NCBI RefSeq assembly: GCF_038002765.1
Contig: NZ_JBBODE010000001.1
Coordinates: 558,001 to 622,000, forward strand
DNA: 64,000 nt
Direction: 5' to 3'
Source: Peribacillus sp. FSL H8-0477
GTDB taxonomy: Bacteria > Bacillota > Bacilli > Bacillales > DSM-1321
Shown here: one piece after another, positions 34,505 to 44,550 of the stretch
Position numbering within the stretch: the first letter of the stretch is position 1
Layout of the letters: each line of letters starts with the position of its first letter
Translations under genes and position numbers: made by a program
Notes under the pieces: model-generated
Seen by the model: the letters and a program-made list of their open reading frames with translations, nothing else
Databases searched by the model: none
Told to the model about the DNA's origin: nothing

Positions 34505-36172
34505 TTATTTATCCCAAAGTTCTAATCTGCTTTTGACTAACTTCGTATATTCCTCTTCAGCCTTCTCCACATCCGCTTTCTCTAAATCATTCATAAATGT
34601 ATCCCATATCTTATCAAAATTTTCGGGTTTAGCTAAGATTGCTTCAGGTATCCGTTTTTTAACAATATCCAGACTTTTTTGCAAAATCAGCTCCAAATCA
34701 GAACCACCTGGTACTGGAATGTTATAGGCAGCACCCCAAGGCTTAACCGGGAAGTCTTCTTTCTGTGGATACAGATCTTTCCACATCTCTACATCATAAT
34801 TTGCTAATACTTCTTTTTCTGTATCTGTGTACGCGTCTTTAATTTGGTCTGGGCTTGCAATCGTATATGTTTGACCAGTAGAATCCTCTACCCCATCTCC
34901 ATACGGCGGTGCGAAACCTTTCAGTGCTCCTACTCCAGTTTGTTTCACGTAATTCGCATTATTGTTGCGTTCTTTCATTACGTCTTCTGGAATCACACGC
35001 TTTCCATCAACAATTTCATAATGTTCCCCTTCTATGCCCCAATTTTGAAGGATTTGACCTTCATCCGAAGCCAAGTAATCAAGGAATTTAATCGCCCGCA
35101 CTGGATCCTCGTTATCGATTGAAATACCAATGCCCCACCCGCCTAGGTATCCTGTATCTTGAAAATTATGGTGTTCATATTCCTCGGTTAGTGTGACCGG
35201 ATACATTCCATACATCCGCTCTTCCTTGCCAGCTTCACGTAATGCTCTTTGCGCCTCAGCCATTTCCCAATCTGCATCAATGAGGCCGATCACTCGTCCT
35301 GATGATATTTTCGCTAAATATTGATCATATTTTTGAACGAAGCTTTCTTTGTCTAATAATCCGATATCATTCATATGATTTAACCAACGGAAATATTCTT
35401 TTTCTTCTGCACGACGATAGTGCATTTTTGCTTCAAAGGTCTCAGGGTCAATATAAAACTCTCCGTCATCGGGTGCTCCTGTTGCAAAGAATGCAGGATT
35501 AGTCGTTGTAATTTGTATCCTCCAGTCATCTGCTAACAAAGATAAACCGACAGTTGGCTGCCCATCTATACTTGGGTTTTTCTCTTTATAGTCTTTAATG
35601 GCTTTTTCAAAATCCTTTACGGTACGAATCTTTGGATATCCGAGCTGTTTAACCACATCGTTCTGGAGCATGAACCCCGTGCCTGGCTCCCAATAGGTCT
35701 GATCAACCTGTGAAGTCGGCAGGATATAGATTGAATCATCTTCATTATCCCATTTTAACCGATTAAAATAATCCCCATAAATCTTCTTTAAATTCGGTCC
35801 ATGTTTATCAATTAAATCCGTCAAATCAATTAGCGCTTCTGCTTCAACTAATTTAGCTGCATTCCCCTTTGGCAGAATCAAATCTGGATACTCCCCGCTG
35901 GCAATCATTAATGGAATCTTTTGTTCACCGCCGGCCACATCAAATTCCGCTTCCAGACTTACTCCGGTTTTCTCATTCACTTTTTTGCTGACCGGACTCT
36001 CCATTTTATCCCATTGCGGATGAGGGTCAGCACTGAATAAGGTAAATGAAACGGCTCCGGTAGATTCTTTATCCAAATCGACTTTTTTAGAAGCACCATC
36101 ATTTTGACATCCAGCTAGAACCAGCATCGTTGTTGCGATTAATAGTCCAGATTGTTTAATTATTCGTTTCAT
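34505..36172 (-). CDS. ABC transporter sugar-binding lipoprotein (LplA-type)
   Basis: 555 residues, a large family 1 extracellular solute-binding protein. The signal peptide ends in lipobox LVLAGC; the mature protein has a long acidic two-lobe body, as in LplA/YtcQ-type binders of complex oligosaccharides. Gene order permease-permease-binding protein and position inside a glycosidase locus suggest a plant-derived oligosaccharide ligand, possibly xyloglucan fragments (inference). No ATPase gene is present here; such systems share MsmX (known for B. subtilis). Confidence 0.88.
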   Translation of the reverse strand: MKRIIKQSGLLIATTMLVLAGCQNDGASKKVDLDKESTGAVSFTLFSADPHPQWDKMESPVSKKVNEKTGVSLEAEFDVAGGEQKIPLMIASGEYPDLILPKGNAAKLVEAEALIDLTDLIDKHGPNLKKIYGDYFNRLKWDNEDDSIYILPTSQVDQTYWEPGTGFMLQNDVVKQLGYPKIRTVKDFEKAIKDYKEKNPSIDGQPTVGLSLLADDWRIQITTTNPAFFATGAPDDGEFYIDPETFEAKMHYRRAEEKEYFRWLNHMNDIGLLDKESFVQKYDQYLAKISSGRVIGLIDADWEMAEAQRALREAGKEERMYGMYPVTLTEEYEHHNFQDTGYLGGWGIGISIDNEDPVRAIKFLDYLASDEGQILQNWGIEGEHYEIVDGKRVIPEDVMKERNNNANYVKQTGVGALKGFAPPYGDGVEDSTGQTYTIASPDQIKDAYTDTEKEVLANYDVEMWKDLYPQKEDFPVKPWGAAYNIPVPGGSDLELILQKSLDIVKKRIPEAILAKPENFDKIWDTFMNDLEKADVEKAEEEYTKLVKSRLELWDK

Positions 36173-36197
36173 CTTTACATCTCCCTTATGATTAAAA

Positions 36198-37091
36198 TTA
36201 ACTTTTGACTGCTCCTAATGTCATTCCTTGTACAAAAAACCGCTGTAAAAATGGATACACAATGAGGATTGGAATAATCGTCACCACAGAAATCGCCATT
36301 TTAATCGATTCCGGAGAGACATTTTTAGCTCCTTCTAGAGCCTCTGTCCCCCTGTATGCATTGGGATCGGTAGAACTAATCGATGTATTTTGTAAAATTT
36401 TCATCAATTCATATTGAAGCGTAGTCAAGCTTGGATCAGATCCATTATATAAGTACGTATCAAACCAAGAATTCCACTGACCTACCGCGATAAATAGAGC
36501 AATCGTCGCTAAAACCGGCGTACATAGGGGAAGAATAATTCTCCAAAAAATGGAAAAGTCGTTCGCGCCATCCATTTTAGCTGATTCTTGTAGAGCATAG
36601 GGCAGTCCATCCATAAAGGAACGAACAATAATAATATTGAAGGCATTCACCATGCCAGGAAGAATATACACCCAAAATGTACCTACTAGGTTTAAATCTC
36701 TCATCAGCATGTAACCAGGAATTAATCCACCGCTAAAATAGAGCGTTAAAACAAGGGTCGTTGAAACGAATTTTCTTCCTTTAAAATCAGCACGACTTAG
36801 CGTAAATGCAACCATTGCTGATGAAATGACGCCCAAAATCGTCCCAATCACTGTCCGTAATGTTGAATTGACAAAGCCTGTAATCAAGTTGTCGTATTCA
36901 AATATCGTAATATAGTTTTTAAATGTGAATTCTCTTGGGAAAATCGTGATACCGCCGCGAACCGTATCCGTCGCATCATTGAGTGAGATCGCCAGTACGT
37001 TTAAAAATGGGTACAAGGTGACCACAAACACTAACGTTAAAAACGTATAATTACAGATCGTAAAAATTAAGTCACCCTTACTAGATTTCAC
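36198..37091 (-). CDS. Carbohydrate ABC transporter permease (LplC-type)
   Basis: 297 residues, six membrane helices, with the EAA-loop region ESAKMDGANDFSIFWRIILP that contacts the ATPase. It belongs to the CUT1 family MalG/LplC branch. Two GTGs occur close together; GGGGGAGA is too close to the first, so GTG 37091 is preferred. It follows the LplB-type gene by 15 nt and precedes the binding protein. Confidence 0.88.
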   Translation of the reverse strand: MKSSKGDLIFTICNYTFLTLVFVVTLYPFLNVLAISLNDATDTVRGGITIFPREFTFKNYITIFEYDNLITGFVNSTLRTVIGTILGVISSAMVAFTLSRADFKGRKFVSTTLVLTLYFSGGLIPGYMLMRDLNLVGTFWVYILPGMVNAFNIIIVRSFMDGLPYALQESAKMDGANDFSIFWRIILPLCTPVLATIALFIAVGQWNSWFDTYLYNGSDPSLTTLQYELMKILQNTSISSTDPNAYRGTEALEGAKNVSPESIKMAISVVTIIPILIVYPFLQRFFVQGMTLGAVKS

Positions 37092-37106
37092 CGTCACTCT
37101 CCCCCT

Positions 37107-38066
37107 TTACATAACACTTTGGTTCGTAAACCGCTTAAAGATTCCATTCGCTAAAAATAAGAGAATAATACTAACTAAAGAATTGAAGATGCCAATAGCT
37201 GTTCCGTATGAAAAACGCCCTAAGCCAATACCATAATTTAAGGCATATAGATCTAATACTTCTGAATAATCGACAATCGTTGAATTTCCTAATAAAAACT
37301 GTTTTTCAAAGCCAATTGAAATCAGATGACCAATTGAAAGGATAAGGACCACTAATATCGTTGGGCGGATTCCAGGCAAGGTAATATGCCATATTTGCCG
37401 CAGTCGTCCAGCTCCATCTACTTTTGCTGCTTCATATAGTTGTGTATCAATCCCAGCCATGGCAGCTAAAAAGATAATGGAGTTCCAGCCCATTTCCTTC
37501 CATAAATCGGCGAGCGTGACAATTATCCAAAACAATCCGCCTTTGGTCATAAATTGTATCGGTTCATCCACTAGTCCAGTCGCCGTTAATAACTGGTTAA
37601 CAGCTCCTCCATCACTAGACAATACTTTTGTCACAATTCCAGCTACAACTACCCATGAAACAAAATGCGGCAAATACGTAATCGTCTGGAGCGTGTTTTT
37701 AAATGCTTTCTTACGAACTTCATTGAGTAAAATCGCAAACACAATCGGGACCGTAAAACCTAAAATAAGACCCATAAGACTCATGGCAAGCGTGTTACGC
37801 AGAACTAAATAAAAACGCTCATCTTGGAAGAGCATAATGAAATGCTGCAGCCCCACCCATTCCTGTTCGCCCATCGACTTACCGGGGCGATAATTTTGAA
37901 AAGCCATCGTCCATCCCCATAAAGGCAAATAATTGAAAACAAAGACCCAAATCACAAAGGGCATCGACATAAAATATAAGTACCTTTGATGAATGAGTGA
38001 TCCCCAAAAACTTTTTTTATTTTTGATGGGCTTGTATGTATGCGCTTTCTTTTTGGCGATTTCCAT
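37107..38066 (-). CDS. Carbohydrate ABC transporter permease (LplB-type)
   Basis: 319 residues. A basic cytoplasmic N terminus is followed by six membrane helices; the EAA region is YEAAKVDGAGRLRQIWHITLP. The MPFVIWVFVFNYLPLWGW opening is typical of LplB/YteP proteins. First gene of the importer operon, with GGGGAG before the ATG. A promoter candidate lies 25-50 nt upstream and may be the target of the neighbouring YesN-type regulator. Confidence 0.88.
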   Translation of the reverse strand: MEIAKKKAHTYKPIKNKKSFWGSLIHQRYLYFMSMPFVIWVFVFNYLPLWGWTMAFQNYRPGKSMGEQEWVGLQHFIMLFQDERFYLVLRNTLAMSLMGLILGFTVPIVFAILLNEVRKKAFKNTLQTITYLPHFVSWVVVAGIVTKVLSSDGGAVNQLLTATGLVDEPIQFMTKGGLFWIIVTLADLWKEMGWNSIIFLAAMAGIDTQLYEAAKVDGAGRLRQIWHITLPGIRPTILVVLILSIGHLISIGFEKQFLLGNSTIVDYSEVLDLYALNYGIGLGRFSYGTAIGIFNSLVSIILLFLANGIFKRFTNQSVM

Positions 38067-38090
38067 TGACTTCTCCCCTTTCTCTCTATC

Positions 38091-38117
38091 ATCATACCTT
38101 ACATTTCACTACGTCAA
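38091..38117 (-). promoter_or_regulatory. Candidate promoter of the importer operon
   Basis: On the minus strand TTGACG and TATGAT are separated by only 15 nt. Such short spacing is poor for unaided sigma-A and would fit a promoter needing an activator such as the adjacent AraC-type response regulator. Confidence 0.35.
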
Positions 38118-38179
38118 TACCTGCTAGATTACGAGAAAAATCAGGTATAAATTTTAGGTATACGATTCGTGAATCAGCA

Positions 38180-38213
38180 AAAACAGACAAAATCAACTGA
38201 CTTTGTCTGTTTT
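38180..38213 (-). terminator. Intrinsic terminator after the response regulator gene
   Basis: Perfect 12-bp stem AAAACAGACAAA with complement and a 10-nt loop, 8 nt after the stop codon; T-rich right arm on the minus strand. Confidence 0.7.
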
Positions 38214-38220
38214 ATGATAT

Positions 38221-39765
38221 TCAGCTTATTTTTCCACATTGGTTTCGATAGGCGGAGGGAGAGGTTCCGACATATTTCTTAAACTTACGATGAAAATAGT
38301 CCACATTTGCGTAGCCAATCTGATCAGCCACCTCATAGACCTTGCTCCCCTTTTGCAATAGCTGCTTTCCTATGTCAATTCTCACTTTATCAAGATACGT
38401 GTTAAAATACTCACCCGTATAGTTTTTAAACAGCTTGCCTAAATAGGCACTGTTATAATTAAATACCTCTGCTAACGTTTCTAAACGCAGGTTTTTATTG
38501 TAGTGTTTATGAATTAAATCAATCATTTTCTTAATCTGTGTATCCGTATTTCCATTATCCAATACACCTATTATTTCACTGAATCGTTTTAGTAAAAATT
38601 GTTTTACACTCGGTAATGTTGGTAAGTCATAAATCTCCGCCGCCCGGGCATGAATGGCGGTCAGACTTGGATTATTTTTATTGGAAAGCAGTAATTTATT
38701 TAATAGGTTTGTATAAAGTTGAATACATCCTTTTTTGATTTCCATTTCGGTCATTCTGCAATGAACCATCTCTTCAGCGAGTTCATCAATCATTTTCTCT
38801 GCTGTCTTACTGTTAATTGATTCAAAAGCATATTGCAGACGACTAACATACGATTCAATCGCCACTATAGTCTTTTCGTCTGTTTCAATCATCCACTGAT
38901 CCGAAAGATTACTTTTATCCATTACCATCTCTTTATCAAAATAATAATGATGAGTTAAGAGGGTTGAAGCGGTTTGAAACGATTGGTAAATGTGTGATAG
39001 AGGAACCTGTTCTCCTATTGCTGCAAAAAAGGTCTCATTGCCAATGCCCGCTTTCAGTTCTTCATATAGGTTCTCTTTAGCATGTTTGGACGTATAGGAT
39101 TGTCTCAAGAGAACACCAATCTCATAATTATTGGTGAAAACATACCCTTTTTCAGTATATTCAAACAACTCTTTCGCTTTCTGTTTCAAAAAGCTGATGT
39201 CAGAATGAGCAGCCGGTGAGGTTACCTTCAGTAAGAGAACTTGAAAATTTCGTTGTACATGACTAAGTTCTTCATACATAGGCAAAAATTCTTTATTGAG
39301 GGAAACGTCATTCTCTTGGCATAAAGCAGTAATCAGTTTTTCTCTTTGCTGGTTTTTTTCTTCCGCTGCAAGCTGCTTTAATTTTTTTTCATCTGCTAAT
39401 TTATTATAAATCATTTGTAAATAGAGAATTAATTCATCTTCATCGAGCGGTTTTAATAAATATCCATCTACATGACACCCCATCGCTCTTTGTGCATAGG
39501 TAAAGTCTGCGTGTCCGCTTAATATAATAAAATGAGTGTGTCGGTTGTCTTTTCTTATTTTCTCAATAAGTGTGATTCCGTCCATTTCGGGCATACGTAC
39601 ATCAACAATCATTAAGTCGGGCTTATATTCTTGATGTTTTTCAAAGCCTTCACGGCCATTCTGTGCAATATTAATGACCTTGAATCCATAAGTTTCCCAA
39701 GCAATAAGTGTTCGGAGTCCTTCTCTTATCATTGGCTCATCATCAACAATGATTACTTCAAACAT
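38221..39765 (-). CDS. AraC-type response regulator (YesN family)
   Basis: 514 residues: a receiver domain (phosphoacceptor Asp55 in LMIVDVRMPEMDG, Lys in LLKPLDE), a long helical linker and a C-terminal AraC double helix-turn-helix (about 415-510, VYEVADQIGYANVDYFHRKF). The ATG at 39765 has GAGGAGG upstream and lies inside the end of the kinase gene (13-nt overlap), so the pair is translationally coupled. It probably activates the importer and/or glycosidase genes (inference). Confidence 0.9.
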   Translation of the reverse strand: MFEVIIVDDEPMIREGLRTLIAWETYGFKVINIAQNGREGFEKHQEYKPDLMIVDVRMPEMDGITLIEKIRKDNRHTHFIILSGHADFTYAQRAMGCHVDGYLLKPLDEDELILYLQMIYNKLADEKKLKQLAAEEKNQQREKLITALCQENDVSLNKEFLPMYEELSHVQRNFQVLLLKVTSPAAHSDISFLKQKAKELFEYTEKGYVFTNNYEIGVLLRQSYTSKHAKENLYEELKAGIGNETFFAAIGEQVPLSHIYQSFQTASTLLTHHYYFDKEMVMDKSNLSDQWMIETDEKTIVAIESYVSRLQYAFESINSKTAEKMIDELAEEMVHCRMTEMEIKKGCIQLYTNLLNKLLLSNKNNPSLTAIHARAAEIYDLPTLPSVKQFLLKRFSEIIGVLDNGNTDTQIKKMIDLIHKHYNKNLRLETLAEVFNYNSAYLGKLFKNYTGEYFNTYLDKVRIDIGKQLLQKGSKVYEVADQIGYANVDYFHRKFKKYVGTSPSAYRNQCGKIS

Positions 39766-41540
39766 CCTGCTTCCTCCTCTAGTGGAATCATAAATTGAAT
39801 GCACGTACCTGTCCCTTTTTTTGACGTAATTTGAAGACCGCACCCTTTTCCATATGTAAGAACTTGCCTTTGGTGTACATTACGTAAACCAATGCGAATC
39901 CCCTCATCTTCCTCATTTATAAACTGAAGAATTTCCTTCAGCCTTTTATTTTCAATCCCAATGCCATTATCCGTAACGGTTACTTGCAGATAATGCCCGG
40001 ACACTTTTGTTTGAACGACTACCTTTCCCCCAGCTTCTTTATTATCCAGGCCATGAATCACTGCATTTTCAACCAGCGGCTGGATTGTCAGTGGATTTAC
40101 GAGAATGTTCCTTGAATCTGGGTCGATAGCTAGTTCATATTCCAGGCGTTCTTTATATCGGAATTGCTGGATTTCCAAGTAACAGCGTACTGTTTCAATT
40201 TCATCCCAAAGAGGGATTTTTCTGCTTCCTACCTCAAGACTCTTTCTCATTAATTTACCCAGCCGCTTCACGACATCTGCCACTTCATATACACCCTCTA
40301 TATGTGCCTTCATCCGGATTGACTCCAGCGTATTAAATAAAAAATGGGGATTAATCTGACTAGCCATCATTTTAAGTTTGCTTTCATTTTGGCTTACCTG
40401 AAGAATATTCTTTTGTCGATTCGTTTCATGTACCTGATCGATTAACTGTCTCAAATTAGCAACCATCTCATTAAACTGATGCGATAGCTGTCCAATTTCA
40501 TCGTTTCCATCGATCACAATTTGAGTATTCAAGTCACCCTTTGAGACGTTTTTAATTTGGGTGCCCAGGTTGGAAAGACGCTTTGTGAACAGATTACTGA
40601 CTAATATAATGATGAGCATGGCTGCGATAAATCCGGCAATTGTTACCGAAATCCCAAATAAGCTTAATGAATTTGCATCTTTTACAATCAGTTTATTGGC
40701 TGAAATGGATACAATCTTCAATTGATTTTGACTCTGTTCAGGAAATAATTCTTCCATTATAATTTGGGAAGGCTCTCCCTCCCACACACCCTCATAGATA
40801 GAATTTTCCTTTTTCTTCATGTTATCAATCATATGATTAAACTGTTTTCCAATTTTATTTTTTTGATTAGAAGCTACCACCGTGTTGTTGTCATCTATAA
40901 GCATAGTAAGAAATGCTTCTTGATTTAATATCCAGTTTAATTGACTTGGATTAATGGTAATAATCAGCATCCCAAACGTACTATAGTCTAGAAAGTTAAT
41001 GCGTCTGACTAAACTTAAAAAAGGTTGATCTTTTTTTGTTTCATCTTGTGCATAAAACCAACGAATATAGCCTGCTTCTTTCTCAGCTTCGTGATACCAT
41101 TGCCTTTTTTTTGTCTCTGAATTAACGGGAATAAAGTCCCAGTTATCAATTAATGTAGGGTTATCCATGTAGAATCGAATTTTTTCAATTTCCGGATAAT
41201 ATTGAAGATAGTAAGAAAATTTATCATAATTACGATAAGCATTTACTACTTCATAGGTCGATTTAAATTCTGTATTTGCCAAAGTACTTAGCTGCTGGTC
41301 AAACTGAAGGCCATCTGATATATAGATAGGAACTTTTAAGACTTCAGCTGTTCTTTTTTTCACCCTTTCTACGTTTGTGATCGATTGATCTACTGCATCT
41401 AAAATGGCATTTTCTCTTAATTCATACGTTAGAAAAACGCCCACTATCATGATGGGAATGAACACCGACACGATCAACATCAAGATTAGCTTATCCCGCA
41501 TTTTCATATTATTGATTCGTTTTATCATAAAAGATTTCAT
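39753..41540 (-). CDS. Sensor histidine kinase (YesM family)
   Basis: 595 residues. Membrane helices at about 17-38 and 293-316 enclose a roughly 250-residue extracellular sensor domain; then come HAMP (317-370), a His_kinase domain with the phosphoacceptor in INPHFLFNTLE (His399), and an HATPase domain (VENAVIHGLDNKE, TDNGIGIE). YesM-type kinases sense extracellular or binding-protein-bound oligosaccharides. A cre-like site lies just upstream of the start, consistent with glucose repression. Confidence 0.9.
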   Translation of the reverse strand: MKSFMIKRINNMKMRDKLILMLIVSVFIPIMIVGVFLTYELRENAILDAVDQSITNVERVKKRTAEVLKVPIYISDGLQFDQQLSTLANTEFKSTYEVVNAYRNYDKFSYYLQYYPEIEKIRFYMDNPTLIDNWDFIPVNSETKKRQWYHEAEKEAGYIRWFYAQDETKKDQPFLSLVRRINFLDYSTFGMLIITINPSQLNWILNQEAFLTMLIDDNNTVVASNQKNKIGKQFNHMIDNMKKKENSIYEGVWEGEPSQIIMEELFPEQSQNQLKIVSISANKLIVKDANSLSLFGISVTIAGFIAAMLIIILVSNLFTKRLSNLGTQIKNVSKGDLNTQIVIDGNDEIGQLSHQFNEMVANLRQLIDQVHETNRQKNILQVSQNESKLKMMASQINPHFLFNTLESIRMKAHIEGVYEVADVVKRLGKLMRKSLEVGSRKIPLWDEIETVRCYLEIQQFRYKERLEYELAIDPDSRNILVNPLTIQPLVENAVIHGLDNKEAGGKVVVQTKVSGHYLQVTVTDNGIGIENKRLKEILQFINEEDEGIRIGLRNVHQRQVLTYGKGCGLQITSKKGTGTCIQFMIPLEEEAGCLK

Positions 41541-41563
41541 GTAAGGTTCTCCAACTATTTTTT

Positions 41564-41577
41564 AGTAAGCGCTTTCT
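41564..41577 (-). promoter_or_regulatory. cre-like CcpA site before the two-component operon
   Basis: AGTAAGCGCTTTCT is a near-consensus cre core (GTAAGCGCTTTC). The identical 14-mer occurs in inverted orientation before the GH42 gene at 49667. Confidence 0.65.
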
Positions 41578-41667
41578 TTAATTATAGCTTACTGCAATAT
41601 GATTAAAATAGGAAGAAATAGGGATATATCTGACCACTTTTCATGTCAAAATTAGTGAAAAAAAAAT

Positions 41668-41699
41668 AAGCGTACTAAGAGGCATCCCTTAGTACGCTT
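41668..41699 (-). terminator. Intrinsic terminator after the GH3 gene
   Basis: Perfect 12-bp stem AAGCGTACTAAG with complement and an 8-nt loop, followed on the minus strand by a run of T, directly after the GH3 stop. Confidence 0.85.
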
Positions 41700-41707
41700 T
41701 ATTACTC

Positions 41708-44497
41708 CTATTCAGCCTGAATCCACCCTAACTGAATGTCTCCCTTAAAAAGTAGATAAAGATCATGTAGGCCATCCGTTTCTACAGACATTTTTCCTTC
41801 GACCGTCGTCCAAGCTTGAAATCCTCCGGTTGGCGGTATCATGCATTCACCCAACAAGGGACCGTTCACTGAATCTAGACGAAATTCTAGTACCGCTTGC
41901 TGCCCTCCATTTGCTGCTCTTACTTTCATTTTTTTATACTGCTTGCTAATCTCTACTTCATGAAATGCTATCCAACTTTCCGCGCCCTTGTTTCTAATTG
42001 AATGACTGCCTTCCGTACATTCAGCTAAAAACACTGCCTGATAATCATCATAGTTTATTGCCTTTACTGGATGACTGATACTTCTAGGCGGAATGTGTTC
42101 TCCTGCCACCGTAATTTTCTTCTCGAGAATGATTGTTTGTGACGAGCTTCCAATCATAATGGTATAACGACCATCTTCGACACAATATCTATCTTGAGTA
42201 ACATCCCAAAAAGCTAAATCTGCAGCGTTCAGTTCAAACGAAACCTGCTTACTTTCACTTGGTTCCAGCGAGATTCGTTTAAAACCTTTTAGCGTTTTGA
42301 GCGGCCGCTTCACTCTTGAACGGTCTGCACGTACATAGAGCTGGACAACTTCATCCCCTCTTCTTTCACCGTTATTCGTAATATTGACTGTCACGGTTAG
42401 ATTCTCATCTTTTGTCATCGATTCCTCTGTAATAAGTAAATCCCGATAAGCGAATGTCGTATAAGATAAGCCATGGCCAAAAGGATAGAGTGGTTTTGAA
42501 TCAAAATATTGATACGTCCTTTTCCCTTTTATAATGTCATACTCCATCAAATCGGGAAGTTGCTTAATCGATGAGTACCACGTCATATTTACTCTGCCTG
42601 CCGGATTATATTCTCCAAATAGTACATCCGTAACTGCTCGTCCAAGTTCTTGCCCTGCATGAGAAGTATACAGAACCGCAGGTACATGTTCTTGAATCCA
42701 GTTTACGGCAAACGGATAGCTTCCGACCATCACAACCACCGTATTAGGATTTACTTTCATGACTTCCTGAATTAAGGTTTCCTGTTGCGGCGGCAGAATA
42801 ATATCTTCACGGTCAACACACTCTTTGCCATTGATAAATGGATTATTTCCAACAAACACAATCGCCGTTTCAACACTCTTTGCCGCTTTAACAGCTGTTT
42901 CAATCCCGTTCTCAACGATTTCTAAACTCAAATCTATCCATTCAGTTCCTTGAACGATTAAAGAGCCAGTTTCATTCATACTGATTGGCTTTTGGTCCCA
43001 TGAAGATAGCTGAATCCCATCGTTTATCGTCTTTGTATGAAAAACTTCCTTTACAAACCAGCCTTTTGCTTCTGCGGCACTTGCTGTTAAGCAGCCGTCA
43101 TCATCAATCGTTACAAACAGATGGTTACTCTCTGCGCGCAGCGTCTGATTGCCCCAGCCCCAGTCGGTATAAATGAATGTCTCCGCTTCCTCACCATTAC
43201 ATACTAACCTTTTTGTTTCAGGATCGACCATGATATATTGACCATTCACCTTTGAACGAAGCTTGATTCGATTACTGCCATCACAATATATGACATCACC
43301 ATCAAGCTTTTGCTGAATCCCATCAAGTGGTGTAATCATATAGGGAGGTGTCCCGCTGTACCAATCCGTATATACTTCATTAGCTAGAGGGCCCAGTACG
43401 GCTGTTTTTTGTTTGGTTAACGGGAGTAACGAGTCATTCTTTAATAACACAATTCCTTCTCTAGCAGCGGTTAATGAAAGACTAGCATTCTCTTTTGAAG
43501 CAAGCTTTTCTTCTGGGATGTTGCTGTATGGATTTAGTTCGTCTGGATCGAACTCACCTAGACGAAAGCGGACTCTAAACGTATTTCTTAACGCGCTATC
43601 TAAATCCTTTTCTTCAAGCCAGCCTTGCTCTAGTGCATCGCGAATAGCCCGAAGCGAAATATCTTGGTCATCCGTTATACTATCAATACCATTTTTAATG
43701 GATAGCGCGACAGCCATTGCATATGATTCTACATAATGATGTTCATTGACCGAACCCAGAACATCGCCCGCATCACTGACGACAAATCCGTCCATGCCCC
43801 ATTCCTGTTTAATAATTCTTTTTACTTCCGGATTCATGTTGCATAACGTTCCATTTACGGCATTGTAAGCCGTCATAATGGATTGAGCTTTTCCTTCTTT
43901 AATCTGCATCTCAAATGCCTTCAAGTAATACTCTCTCATATTACGAGGATCGATACTTACCGAACATTCGCCGCGATCTACTTCATTATTGTTTCCTAAG
44001 AAATGCTTCAATGTTGCTGCTGATTTTAGATACTTGGGATGATCGCCTTGCATCCCTTTGATGAGCTCAGTCGTCAGTCTCCCTGTTAAATATGGATCTT
44101 CTCCATAGGCTTCTTCGGTCCGCCCCCATCTTGGATCTCTTTCCATATCTACTGTAGGTGCCCAAATCGTCAAACCGTTCTTTTCAGGATCCATCTGGTA
44201 GTAAATTCGTGCTTCGTCAGCAATTACCGAGCCTATTTTTTTCATTAATTCTTCATTCCAAGTACATGCCAACCCGATATTCTGCGGAAAAACCGTTGCT
44301 TTTCCAAGCCACGCAATCCCGTGCGCGCCTTCCGTCCCATGCTTATATTTACGTACCCCTAGTCTTGGAATACCTTCTTGATATTGACACATAAGATTAA
44401 TCTTTTCTTCGAGTGTGAATAGAGACACTAAATGATTTACGCGGTCCTCAAGCAATGCCTCCGGATTTTGAAAAAGATAGGTATCTGTGTGATTCAT
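41708..44497 (-). CDS. GH3 beta-glucosidase/beta-xylosidase-type glycoside hydrolase
   Basis: 929 residues, no signal peptide, so cytoplasmic. The N-terminal barrel carries the nucleophile Asp242 in GFVVSDAGDV and substrate-binding KHFLGNNNE. An inserted beta-trefoil/PA14-like segment, a second GH3 domain (HAGQELGRAVTDVLFGEYNP) and a FN3-like module follow; the last about 130 residues resemble a CBM6-type jelly roll. Start ATG 44497 after GAGGA. It removes terminal beta-linked glucose (or xylose) from imported oligosaccharides. A weak cre-like GTAAAACGCTCTCA lies at 44533. Confidence 0.87.
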   Translation of the reverse strand: MNHTDTYLFQNPEALLEDRVNHLVSLFTLEEKINLMCQYQEGIPRLGVRKYKHGTEGAHGIAWLGKATVFPQNIGLACTWNEELMKKIGSVIADEARIYYQMDPEKNGLTIWAPTVDMERDPRWGRTEEAYGEDPYLTGRLTTELIKGMQGDHPKYLKSAATLKHFLGNNNEVDRGECSVSIDPRNMREYYLKAFEMQIKEGKAQSIMTAYNAVNGTLCNMNPEVKRIIKQEWGMDGFVVSDAGDVLGSVNEHHYVESYAMAVALSIKNGIDSITDDQDISLRAIRDALEQGWLEEKDLDSALRNTFRVRFRLGEFDPDELNPYSNIPEEKLASKENASLSLTAAREGIVLLKNDSLLPLTKQKTAVLGPLANEVYTDWYSGTPPYMITPLDGIQQKLDGDVIYCDGSNRIKLRSKVNGQYIMVDPETKRLVCNGEEAETFIYTDWGWGNQTLRAESNHLFVTIDDDGCLTASAAEAKGWFVKEVFHTKTINDGIQLSSWDQKPISMNETGSLIVQGTEWIDLSLEIVENGIETAVKAAKSVETAIVFVGNNPFINGKECVDREDIILPPQQETLIQEVMKVNPNTVVVMVGSYPFAVNWIQEHVPAVLYTSHAGQELGRAVTDVLFGEYNPAGRVNMTWYSSIKQLPDLMEYDIIKGKRTYQYFDSKPLYPFGHGLSYTTFAYRDLLITEESMTKDENLTVTVNITNNGERRGDEVVQLYVRADRSRVKRPLKTLKGFKRISLEPSESKQVSFELNAADLAFWDVTQDRYCVEDGRYTIMIGSSSQTIILEKKITVAGEHIPPRSISHPVKAINYDDYQAVFLAECTEGSHSIRNKGAESWIAFHEVEISKQYKKMKVRAANGGQQAVLEFRLDSVNGPLLGECMIPPTGGFQAWTTVEGKMSVETDGLHDLYLLFKGDIQLGWIQAE

Positions 44498-44550
44498 AAA
44501 TTTCCTCACTTTCTTTTCCTAAATGAAATATAGTAAAACGCTCTCATACT

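Noticed and set aside
38150-38220. Riboswitch in the leader of the importer operon
   Set aside because: The only structure is a simple 12-bp hairpin placed directly after the response regulator stop, best explained as its terminator.
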